This document shows, in pieces, positions 49,040-61,220 of a stretch of 64,000 nt of DNA; position 1 is the first letter of the stretch; every line of letters begins with the position of its first letter. A model generated the notes under the pieces. The model was not told the origin of the DNA, did no database searches, and was given only the letters and a program-made list of their open reading frames with translations. Source of the DNA: Karalla daura (Eukaryota; Chordata; Actinopteri; Chaetodontiformes; Leiognathidae); the NCBI GenBank assembly GCA_029224185.1, contig CM055202.1, positions 3,525,165-3,589,164 on the forward strand, written 5' to 3'. The position numbers and the translations under genes are program-made.

Positions 49040-49983
49040 GAAGCCACACCTCAGCTAGAAGCAGTCCACTGGCTGAGCCAAACCACCTCCATGACCCGGC
49101 AAGGTCCTACAGCAAACAACAAGAGCAGCAGCTTTCTTATCCACATCAATCTTATCCCTATAGATAGTTAGCTTGAAACACACTAGGAACATTAAAAAAC
49201 ATTAGCACACTGGTTAGCAGAAGAACGGACAAAGCAATTATTGAGGAGCATTCTTGCAGCAAGCAAATCTGTGAAACAAATTAGTGTGCAAAGATGAATG
49301 TGCAGTCGCTGCCAGTCTGTAAAACAGCTGACCAAAGTTCCAACTGGATATTTATTTAGGTCCTCAGTTTTCTATGAATAAATGGTCTTGCTCAGAGTTA
49401 TCAGACCCTCTCATGCAATCTCCATTCAGAAGGTTTCCAGTTATGTTTCATAAATAAATACAGGACTGTTAACATTTAAACAAACTAAATACTGAAATAT
49501 TACCATATGATCGGCCAATGTATTTTAATCTGTGAAAATAGTTGCAGGTTGTGCCATAGTTAATAGAAAGGCAGATACTATTATTTGTTTTCAAGATTGT
49601 TTTTCTCACAGTTTTCCTCTGGTTCCAAAAATTTCAGTGGATGTGTATATTGTCTACATCCACTTTAATATTTTCATTTTTATCTGATCTTCTGCTGGGA
49701 ACATATGTGTGATCATTACATTGTTTAATCTAATGTCACACTCATTTTTTACAGAAAATGGTCATGTTAAATATCAGAGTACATTGCATGCCAACTACAT
49801 AATTTCTCAATATAAAAATACCTATAGCTTTAAGGTGATCTTGAGTCTTGAGAGGTCTTAAAAAGTTTGAGAAGCACTTATCTAGGTCTGTTTAGAATTA
49901 TTATATATAGTTACGTCACATTTGGACCTAATAATTTCACCGGTACTCTACCTACTCCTCTCTTGTTTACAGCGTGATCACAT
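49040..49983. other. Divergent intergenic region between PRR13-like copy B and lss
   Basis: AT-rich unique sequence with no array and no coding frame I can support. The promoter-proximal motifs of lss begin at its right end. Confidence 0.6.
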
Positions 49984-49992
49984 GTGGCGTGG
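49979..49992 (+). promoter_or_regulatory. E-box and SRE-like motif in the lss promoter
   Basis: CACATGTG (49979-49986) overlaps GTGGCGTGG (49984-49992). The latter matches 8 of 9 positions of the reverse SREBP element GTGGNGTGA. Sterol-synthesis genes are known SREBP targets, and SREBP usually works with nearby NF-Y sites, which are present at 50012 and 50064. Confidence 0.5.
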
Positions 49993-50011
49993 CTGCGGTA
50001 GAAGCGCTCTG

Positions 50012-50068
50012 ATTGGCTGATCCCTCGGAGCGCCCGCACCCGTTGTCCTGACAACGCGCTGTGATTGG
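50012..50068 (-). promoter_or_regulatory. Paired inverted CCAAT (NF-Y) boxes in the lss promoter
   Basis: ATTGG occurs at 50012-50016 and 50064-50068, 52 bases apart, and 120-180 bases upstream of the lss ATG. Both sit in GC-rich, TATA-less sequence. Confidence 0.65.
50042..50055. promoter_or_regulatory. RFX-type X-box in the lss promoter
   Basis: GTTGTCCTGACAAC is a perfect inverted repeat of 6-base half sites with a 2-base spacer. It fits the RFX X-box consensus (GYTRYC-N-RRNAAC) and lies between the two CCAAT boxes. Confidence 0.6.
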
Positions 50069-50190
50069 TCGGCGCAGTCTCTGCTCATCTCGCCATGTGC
50101 GTCTCTGTCTGTGGAGGCAGAGCAGGAGCTGCACAGCTCCTCGACTTGACCAGAAGTTCAGCGGGGCACACAACTTTACCGGCAGCTGAC

Positions 50191-53100
50191 ATGACCGAGG
50201 GGACGTAAGTATTCAAGTATTTAGTTTTGTTTAATTTCTGAGAAGCTTTTTCTTTTATATGACAACGGTGCGAAAGAGGGAAATGGGACGCTGAAGTTTG
50301 TTCCGTCATCCATCCTTTCATTCATTCTTTCAGTTGCATAACTCGCTGCATTTGTCCAGCTCTGCACTTAGGTATATCTAAGGTATCTAATACGTCTACT
50401 TAAACTCACATTTTAAAGGGATATGATGCCAGTATTGTGACTGACAGTACTTCAGTGTGAATTTTGCAGTGCAAAACAACAGCCCATATTTGACTGTGTG
50501 ATGACCTGTTTTTGTATTGTTACACCGAGAACGACTTTTAATGCACTCTAGAGTGGTTCTGCCTTAACTGCCAAATTTGAGAGCTGTCATTATAAATAAG
50601 GTGTAACATGAATGATATGAATGTGGTACTGTGTAATACAAAATGACAAATATTTCAAAATAAATGCATGTTAATCTACTAACTATCAAACAGTTGGGCT
50701 ATGATTGCATGTTTAGCTACAGTTCTGTACAGTGAAAAAAGATATCATAGGGCATGGTGTTAGTCTAATAATGGACAGGACTGTCTGTCCAGGGTTTATT
50801 GACTCCCACAACACTGTGAAGGTACAAAACAGGTAAGGTGATACATAGATGGATAGTCGCACTAGTTTGTGCCTCTCCTCCCTCCTCTCTTACTATTTAA
50901 GTTACAGAGGAGACTAAGAATCACAGCTCAATGCTTAAAAACACCACTGTGTCTATATATAATACGAATATAATACGTATCCAGTCTACAATACGTTTAA
51001 GACCTTGTGTGTGCAGACACCTGCGGAGGCGAGGGGGCCCGTACAAGACGGAGCCGGTCACGGACCTGAGCCGCTGGAGGCTGACGAGCGTGGAGGGCCG
51101 GCAGACGTGGCGCTACGTGGAGGAGCCGGACGCCCCGGACAGAGAGCAGACCATGGCCGAGGCCCACTCTGTCGGCCTGGACACGGTGGGCCTCCAGTCT
51201 GCTCATGCTGCAGCCACATCACTTCCCCCTCATCGTGGTCTGGGTTAGAAAGGGGGAGAAAGACTCACACAGTTCAAGATGTAGCCCTGGATGTGTTCTG
51301 TGTTATGACTTAGGGAAATAACATACATATTATCTCACTGTATCAGGCATTGACATGGTTGATAAAATATTTGCCATGCTAATGCTAAAACTGTGCACCT
51401 TAATCAGACGCTGATATTATATATAAATGGTGTTTAACATGCAAATGCTAAAACTGTGCACTTTTATCAGACATTCTCATTGTTTATGACCCATGTTATA
51501 CATAAATGGTATTTCACATGCAATTCGCTGCTCCTCTTTGCTTTCCTCGTCTTAAACGAGGCTTCTTATTCTGTTCCACACTATTCTAATCAAACAGATC
51601 TTCACCTTAATCTTGATTTCCACCGATTGTTCCTCTCTGCAGAGTAAGTTTGTGCCCGACTCCCCTGCTGCACACACATCAGTGGAGGCAGCTGTGAAGG
51701 GGATGAACTTCTACAGCCAGCTGCAGGCCGAGGACGGACACTGGGCCGGGGACTATGGCGGACCCCTCTTCCTGCTCCCAGGTGAAGACACAGTGCAGCG
51801 GAGGACCATGTGATGTGTGCATCTGGGCCTGACTATATCTGTGTGTGTGTGTGGGGGCTGCAGGTCTGCTCATCGCCTGCCACACGGCTAAGATCCCTCT
51901 GCCCGAGGCCACCAAGAAAGAGATGGTGAGGTACCTCCGCTCCGTCCAGCTGCCTGACGGAGGCTGGGGCCTGTAAGTCGCCTGTGACGAGACCTTTTTA
52001 TCTCTTTGATTCACACGCATGATGTGACGGACCAGGAGAGACACACACAGCGTGTCTGGAATCGTTTAATCAGAACTCGTGTCACGACGTCTAGATCATT
52101 TATCATAATTCAGACAAAATATACCAAAATGTTCTGCAGAGAGAAATAACGTCAGTATTAGGCCACCAATAGAGCTGCAACAAACTGTTATTTTTGTTTT
52201 TGATTAATCTTAGTCGATCACTTCTCGATTCATTGATTAGATGATAAAATGAGGCAAAAAGAGTGAAAGTAGTTTCTGTCTGTTTCACAAATGTTAAGAT
52301 CAGGTCGTTAAATTCTGTCCTCAACTCAAAGTTATTCCATTTTCTGTCACAGTGACGAAAGAAACCAGAATGTCTTCACATTTAATGAGCTGAGAGCAGA
52401 GAAGTTTGACCTCATTTCTAAAAACTATTCTCAAAATATGCTTTAAATCCTTATATCAACTAATCAATTATTAGAAATAGCTGTTGATTATTTTATTGGT
52501 TGAGTAATCAGTGCAGCTCTAGCCATATAAACAAATAGATGAAAATACTGAACAGGTTAAAATATAAATACAGGTGCCAATGTGTGCAATAGGTATAAAT
52601 AAATACAATAAAAGAAAAGAAGATAAAGTAGTGTTGCTTGTAGGACTGCAGCATTAGAGGAAAACAATTATTACAATGAAGCTTTAGAGAATCTGAGCAA
52701 TCTGATTTCATCATGTAAGAGTCATCCCTGCATCTACTACTTACTACTACTACTAACTTTGTCTTGGGTGAACTAGTCAGGTGAACCTCATGCACACAGA
52801 TAACTGCAGAAATTCTTTTTTAATCAATTATCCAGTGGATAATGTGCACATGTGCTAATCTCCAGCCTGGACTGTTGATTCTTGCATTAATGAGTGTTTC
52901 TCACGTTTTTTTTGTTTTGTATCAGACACGTTGAAGACAAGGCCACTGTCTTTGGCACTGCACTGAACTACACGGCTCTGAGGATCCTGGGAGTGGACCC
53001 CGACGACCCAGACTTGGTCCGAGCCAGAAACAACCTGCACAGCAAAGGTGCGAAGGAACCATCCAGAAAGCTGCAAAGTCGGTGCTCGATGAGTCTATTC

Positions 53101-54558
53101 ACCGTGAACTGCAGCCCGTGTTGTTGTTGTTCTCACTGCCTCCTGCAGGGGGCGCTGCGGGCATTCCCTCCTGGGGTAAGTTCTGGTTGGCTGTGCTGAA
53201 CGTCTACAGCTGGGAGGGGATGAACACCCTGCTGCCTGAGATGTGGTACGTCCCACTCATTCTTTTAAAAAGCATCAGAAGTTGCTGAATCAGTTTATTT
53301 AAAGCATTATTAATTATATGATAGAAAAAAAAAATTCAAGAGTAAAGTCATAATTACAAGAATAAAGTGGTCATATTATGACTTTATTCTTGTAATTTAT
53401 GACCTAATTCTCAAAATGTGTGATTTACTTTTCATAGTGTGGCTCTAATACTCGTTTAATAGTCGTTTAATTAGGATGTAACGAGGTGTTACATTTTGTT
53501 GGTTTTCAAACTCTTTCCAAGATACTTCAACTGTAAAAAAGTCTGGTGTGTTCATGGTGAATAACTGAGAGTCAGGCTGCCTTTTGTTGTGGCTAAAGGT
53601 TTATTTTTACTAAACTTTGTCTGGGGTTTAAATGATTCTCTGGAGCTTTGTTCCTTCCAAGCTGATCTGAGGTCTGTCGTGTAGTTGCACTTTTTAGATT
53701 TAATTTCAAACTACAACTGTTAATTAAGGTGAGAAATGGAGAGTTATGGGAGCACTTTTATGTCACTGTGATGTGAAAACAATGTCTTGATATCAACATT
53801 GTGGCAGCTGCTGCATATACAATATGCAGCCAAAGTCATACTGCATGTTAGGTGTATTGTCACATCACGTGTGGATGTTCACATACGTGTGGGTTCCAGC
53901 CTGCTGCCCAGCTGGATGCCGGCCCACCCGTCCTCTCTGTGGTGTCACTGCCGGGAGGTCTACCTGCCCATGAGCTACTGCTACGCTGTCAGACTGACCG
54001 CCGAGGAAGACCCTCTGATCCTCAGCCTCAGACAGGTGGGTGCTCTGACCACATCCGCCCACCAGGGGGCGCCACAGGTCTGAGACAAACGCTCAGTCAC
54101 TGTAGAGTGGGACCTAACTTGTTCCAGAGGGGCCTTCCTATCTTCATATTGTGAAAATACGAAAATTCATATGCCCCTCCTCCTGAAAACAGTCATATAA
54201 AGTGTAAATATATGCCTGTTTTAATGTAATAATAAAATATAATTCTTTTTGTATTAAATGGGATGGAAATTTCTTCAGAGCCCAAATCGTCTTCTGGAGT
54301 TTTTGTAAAATACGGTGTTTGGAAGTCGAGGCCCCTGTAACACATGCGGTGCCTTCAGGTACCATTGTAAACTTGAGAATCTATGAATCAGGACAAAGTG
54401 TGATGACTAGCCACCCCGCCATAAGCCCACTGTTTAAAAAATGTCTGGATACGGCCTGACCCAGTCTGGCTCTGGTTCTACTGGTTCTCAGGGTTTACTG
54501 GGCTGAACCAGCAGCACTGGACCTGTTCTGGTAGAGAAGTCCTGTCGGTCCTGATGTC

Positions 54559-54644
<86 letters not shown>

Positions 54645-54759
54645 CCAGGAGCTCTATGTCCAGGACTACGCCTCCATCGACTGGCCTGCTCAGAGGAACA
54701 ACGTGGCTGCCTGCGACATCTACAGACCTCACCACATGCTGCTCGACATCGCCTACTGT

Positions 54760-54845
<86 letters not shown>

Positions 54846-57800
54846 CATTATGTTCAGAATGAATTGTCTGTAACAATGAGAGTTTTGGAGGTTCACTGAT
54901 AAACATTGTGGTTCAAACCAAGACGTCCATGGGGTCTTACAACGTATTGAAAGTGAAATGAAGATCCTTAAAGAGAATTCAGACGTCTCAATCATGATTT
55001 TACGAGGTATTTAAATGATGGTGATTTATGGCCAGGTCTGTTGTATGGATGTGCTGTATAGATTAAAACACAAACTACAATGTTGGAAATTAAAGATATG
55101 TTGCAGATACGTTTTCTTGCAACGTCTTTCAGACGAAGATGTTGAAATTAACTGGATCAAGAATAGAAAATATGACTGAAGATGAAGAGCATTGCCATTT
55201 AAAAACTATGACTAAGTTGCCAAAAACATGTGATGACAAGAGCGGTCTAAATATGTCCGAGGTAACAGATTTCCCTGTTATGAAACAGTGGTGATGATGG
55301 AAACTCTAGCGTGTTTTCTAGACACTGACATGAAGCAATGGAGTTCCCCTGTGAGAGTCCCCGGCTCTGACCCTGTGACCTCTGCCTCTGCAGCCGTGTT
55401 GAACCTGTACGAAGCCCATCACAGCTCGGCGCTCAGAGGCAAGGCCATCGAGAGGCTGTACGAGTACATCTGGGCCGACGACACCTTCACCAAGTGCATC
55501 ACCATCGGACCGGTACGCATCAGCAGCATCCACTGCTCTCTGTCACTTTACACGTTTGCACGTAAAACGGACCGATGGAGCCGCGGGATCTGCCCTACGA
55601 ATCCGCGCGTGTGTGTGTGTGTGTGTGTGTGTAATCAGAAGAAGCAGGTCTGTTTCATAGAGGTAGAGACGAGAACAGCTGAATTAACTACAGGACAGTC
55701 TGTGTCGTAGAGCTCTTCCAACAAAGCACAGGCACAGCACTGTTCACCATCAATCCATAGATCTCTGAATATTGTCTTGCTTCTGCCCGCCTGTGTCCAG
55801 GGTGAGGATCCCTTCCTCTGTCTCTCATCCTGAGGTTTCTTCCATTTTTTTTCTCGTTCTTGGGAGTCATTCCTACTTTGTGCATGATGTCTGCTCCTGC
55901 AAAGTGCCTTGAGATAACGCTAATAACGAGCTGGCACGTTAGATGAAGAAAAGCTGAAGATGAAGAGTGAGAGAAGGAAAGACAGACAGACACTCAGGTG
56001 CATGCATGTGCCATCAGGAAACATGAGAATTAGACGATTATGAAACTAGACTATTATGAAGCAATTTGGTATCTTTTCCACCCGATTCCGATCCGTTGAA
56101 AGTTCTTCGAGGGTGGGGGACGCTCGGGTCAGGGACATCGCCTATAAACAGCGATCTGTGTTTCTCTGTCCTCTCTGTCCTTTCTCTGTCTTCTTGTCCT
56201 CCCAGATCTCCAAGACCATCAACAGCCTGGTGCGCTGGTATGTGGACGGTCCGTCCTCTGCGGCCTTCCAGGAGCATGTGGACAGGATCCCGGACTACCT
56301 CTGGTGGGTCCCACGGTTTAGAAGCAGAAACAGAAATAAAGGAGAAAGTTTTATTGTCCCAGCACAACAACAAGACAACAAAATCACCAAGACGACATCG
56401 AGATGCTTTGTCCACGTCTCATATAAAGAGATGAAGCTATTTGCGTAGCATGGAACATTTTTGCAGTGAGATGTTGCCACGGACATGACATGGTAACGCC
56501 CAGCGTGGGTGAAATTATTGCACAAATGTTCGTAGCTCGGAAACTATGCGTGCGGATCTATTAAATCCTTGATCAAACATGTGCAATTACCTAACAGTGA
56601 GTCCTCTGTGCTCGCAGGTTGGGAATAGATGGCATGAAGATGCAGGTGAGTATCTGGTGTGAAAGGTGCTTTCTGTGTGTCGTCCTGAAGGTGTGGACAC
56701 TCTAATGTTGTCATTCCAGTCTGCACTCAATAAATAGATAAAACAGAATAGTTGTAGGCTAGGCAGCTCAATCAAAGAAGGAGGAAGGATGAAAATAATG
56801 AATGATGATGACCATTGGTGTTGTAAAATATGGGGCTTGATGTGAAAAATGACATGATAGACACATAATAAACACAACATAGTGGATAAATTAGGATGTC
56901 GAGGGTTGATCCATCCATTTTAGCTCCACCAGAGATCTCCAGTTTTCTTTTTTGCTTTTGGCTCAAATGTCAATGTTTACAGACCAGCCAAACCAGTAGA
57001 AACACATCATCTGTGAAACTCCATATCAGCTGTGAGCCTCAGCCTGGAGTCCATCTGCAGCTGTAAATGACGAACCATACTCTCATACTCTCATCTCCTG
57101 GAGATAGAGTGACCTCTAGTGACATCCATATGCCTTCCCCAGAACCAGAAAGATCACATAGACTGGTTTGGCAAACTCCTATGACCCCTGTTCTGAAAAC
57201 AAAAGAGAGACAAAACCTTGATAGATGTCAGCGAGTCAGAGGTTTGATGAACAGAATCACTCTTTCACCACGTGAACTGAAGCCTGAAGATCTTATGATG
57301 AATTTTCTCTCTGATCTTTATCATAAATGCGAGTGTCGGAAGGTTTTTGTGACTGAACCTGTGGTTGAATCAAAGCTCTCCACGTCTTGGAGATTTGAAG
57401 CGTTGGGTGAGCTCGTCTTTGTTCTTGTGCTCAGGGAACCAATGGATCTCAACTCTGGGATACCTGCTTCGCTGTGCAGGCTTTCCTTGAAGTAAGTAGT
57501 GGACACCTTCCTCATTCATCCCTTGGAGGTATTGATTTTTGTATCTTGTATTATAATATTATGTTAATAGCTTTTTTCCTGTTTTGCACTGTCCACTTTT
57601 TTCTGCTGCAACGATTGAAACGTTCCCAATGACGAGACGGGACGAGTAAAAGGAGTGTTTAGTTCTGGTTTATGCTGTCTGAAAGTGGCAGGAGGTCCCT
57701 GTTTGTAGCACCTTGTGATAAGTTGTTCCCTGGGGTCTTTCAGGCAGGAGCTCAGGACGACCCCGTCCTCGCCAAGTGCCTCAGAGACGCCCATCAGTTC

Positions 57801-58519
57801 CTCGCCATCACACAGGTACAGCTGTGTTCACAGGGACAGCCGTAACGCACACACATCTTCATAATAGACTGTGAGCGGCTTATGGAGTTTCCCCACTTCC
57901 ACAGATCCCTGACAATCCGCCCGACTACCAGAAGTACTACAGGCAGATGAACAAGGTGGTCGAGCTCTTTCAAAATGTCATTTTACGAAACACTCTTTGC
58001 TCGGTGCGTAGCAGCAGGAGTAGTGAACGGTGGCTGTGTGTTCCCCGGGGCAGGGCGGCTTCCCCTTCAGCACCCGGGACTGTGGCTGGATCGTGGCCGA
58101 CTGCACGGCCGAGGGTCTGAAGTCGCTGATGCTGCTGCAGGAGCGCTGCCCCTCGCTCGGCCAGCACGTCGGCCCGCAGCGTCTCTACGACGCCGTCAAC
58201 GTGGTGCGTCCCCGCACGGTCACGCTACGCACTGTGAATGTGTGATGAAGCAGCAAAAGCTGATAGGTCATTGTGGTGTATGGTGAATCCATACCCAAGA
58301 GTCACCTGTTGTGACCAGAGGTTTATTTCAAGCAGTGGTGTCAAAGGTACGCACATTTATTGCTCCAGTAGAAGTATAGATTATATATATAGATTACTAG
58401 GGTCTAGAAATACTTCTGTAGAAGCTGAAATATCAACTGAAGCATTTTATGCAAGTAAAAGTGAAAAAAAGTCCACTGGTTTCTAAACTATTTCAAGTAT
58501 AAAAGCAAAAGCAATGAAA

Positions 58520-58561
<42 letters not shown>

Positions 58562-60067
58562 TATATATATCCTTTATTGGTCAATAATTCATAAAAAAAC
58601 TATAAACAAGTCAGAGAAGAGTACACACAAACACATGCAGCTACTTTACTTCTACATCTACTCCTCACATTTATAAATGGAAGCAGTAGAGAGTACAGAT
58701 AACTGTGTGAAAATGTAAAGGAGTAGAAGTAAAAAGTAGGTTGAAAAATAATTACTCCAGGCTGGTAATTGCTCCCACTGCTGTGTAAATAACTATAATT
58801 TCTACTTAAGTAAAGTAAAGTATTTGGCCTTTGTCAGTTGACACCTCTGACTTAGACAAACTTTGTCTTTTGGTTTAATTTGTTCTTTGTTGCTTCGCTC
58901 CTCTCCAGCTGATCTGAGGTCTGTTGTATGGTTGTGCTCTATAGAGCTAATCACAATCTGAGTATGTTTAGTGAGTTACAGATGTGTCGCTAGTCGCTAC
59001 ATGTGGAAGTTTTTCTGGAAGGTCTGTAACAGTTTTGACAAGTCGTGAAAGTAACTTAAGGAGTCCTGCAAATACCCTGCATGAGTCCTGTCGCGTTGAT
59101 GAAAGCTGATACAGACTGAACATACATGTGTCACGTTTATCTTTTCTATGCGTTTTGTGTCTTTCGTGTCCTTGCAGCTGCTGAGCATGAGAAACCCTGA
59201 TGGTGGATTCGCCACATATGAAACTAAGAGAGGAGGGAAACTCCTGGAGCTGCTCAACCCCTCTGAAGTGTTTGGTAGGTCCATCAGGTCTAGTAGTCTT
59301 AACACTGCGTCCTCTACATGTGCAAGTGCAGTTATCCTGTGCACTAATTTACTCTTGTCTCCACATTATGTATCTCATATAGATCCATGTTGTTTATTTT
59401 GGTCGTTTTTAATTGACTTGGACCTTTTTATGTCTTTTTTTGGCTGCTGTTGTGACAAATTTGTGACAGAGCTTTCCCTGTTGTGGAATCAATTAAGTTT
59501 ACCGTATTGTATCATATCATATCGCATGGTATGGTATGGTATGGTATGGTATTCGTATCATTCTTTATTGTATGTACTGTATTGTATCTTATTGTACTGT
59601 ACGGTATTGTATCATCCTGTATAGTGTCTTGTAGTGTATTGTACCATATCACATCTTATCATATAGCACCTTATCATGCCATACTGAACTGTACCGTACC
59701 ATACTGTATTGTATACTACCATACTGTCATTCAGGGAAGACACTGATTTAACTCGGGGAGAAGTTTAGACTCTCAGAGTTACACAACGTGTAAGTATGGT
59801 GGGAAAAAAGGGGAAACAAGAATCCAAATATTCACATGACATTTCTACACCCCCTCCACATCTGTCAAAGTTTTTCCATCGCTTTGCGGTCGTGTTGCAA
59901 TGTTCACGTCGGTTTAATGGAAAGAGCAAAAGGCCTGACCTCGTGCTGTTTCCCTGTCAGAAAGAGGATGCAGTGCGTTGTGAAATATGATGTTTATTAG
60001 TAACACTGAGTGTCTGTTTCTGTCTCCACGCACACACACGCACACGCACACACACACACACACACGC

Positions 60068-60127
<60 letters not shown>

Positions 60128-61183
60128 GCACCAACAGGTGACATCATGATAGATTACACCTACGTGGAGTGCACCTCGGCAGTGATGCAGGCGCTGCAGC
60201 ATTTCCAGAAGGTCTATCCTCACCACAGGACCGAGGAGATCAGGTGAACTACCAGTCTGTGTTTGGATCATTTCTGCCACGCTAAGAAACAAAAGGGCTC
60301 AATACAAGTGTATTATTATAACAATATTTTTGATGTGAAATCACCTTGAAAAAGATCAAAGAAAGATAGAAGGACGAAACTAGAGCTGCAACAACTATAC
60401 AATAAATCGACTTTTGACTGATAAAACAACCAAAAACTGGGCAGTTTGAACCTTCGAAGCATTTAAAGATCTGGATTGAACGTCACTGAAGTGACACTGT
60501 AAATTATTGTAATAATTTTACGTCATAATGTTAAAAACAGATACACTTGTGAGTGTGTCCATTGTTTGCGGTGTGGCAGCAACATGCTTCCATTCATCTT
60601 GAGTCGAGGAGTGGAAGATGAACCTCTGAAGCTCTGGACGGAACACGTTCCACATCTGCTCGTTTGCGCTTTCAGCTCCACTCTGAAGAACGGGCTGGAG
60701 TACTGCAAGAGCGTCCAGAGGCCCGACGGATCCTGGGAAGGGTGAGACCACGCTCCTCGTAGTTTTCATGTCATTTCACCATCATGTCTGGTGACGGCAA
60801 CCCTGCTGTGCTGCTCCGGCTCAGGTCCTGGGGCGTGTGCTTCACGTACGGGATCTGGTTCGGCCTGGAAGCTTTCGCCTGCATGGGGCACGTCTACAGG
60901 AGCGGGTGAGGGTTCCCAAACCTCCATCCTGTGCAGGTTTCCTCCCCCGAGGCGTTTCTTGGGTCTCACTGCGGTGGTCTGGCCTCGTCCTCAGGGAGGC
61001 GTGCGTGGAGGTGGAGAAGGCCTGCGGCTTCCTGCTGCAGCGGCAGATGTCGGACGGAGGATGGGGAGAAGATTTTGAGTCGTGCGAGGAGCGACGTTAC
61101 GTCCAGAGCAGCACAGCTCAGATCCACAACACCTGCTGGGCTCTGTTAGGCCTCATGGCCGTCAGGTACCCAGTAATAATAAC

Positions 61184-61220
<37 letters not shown>

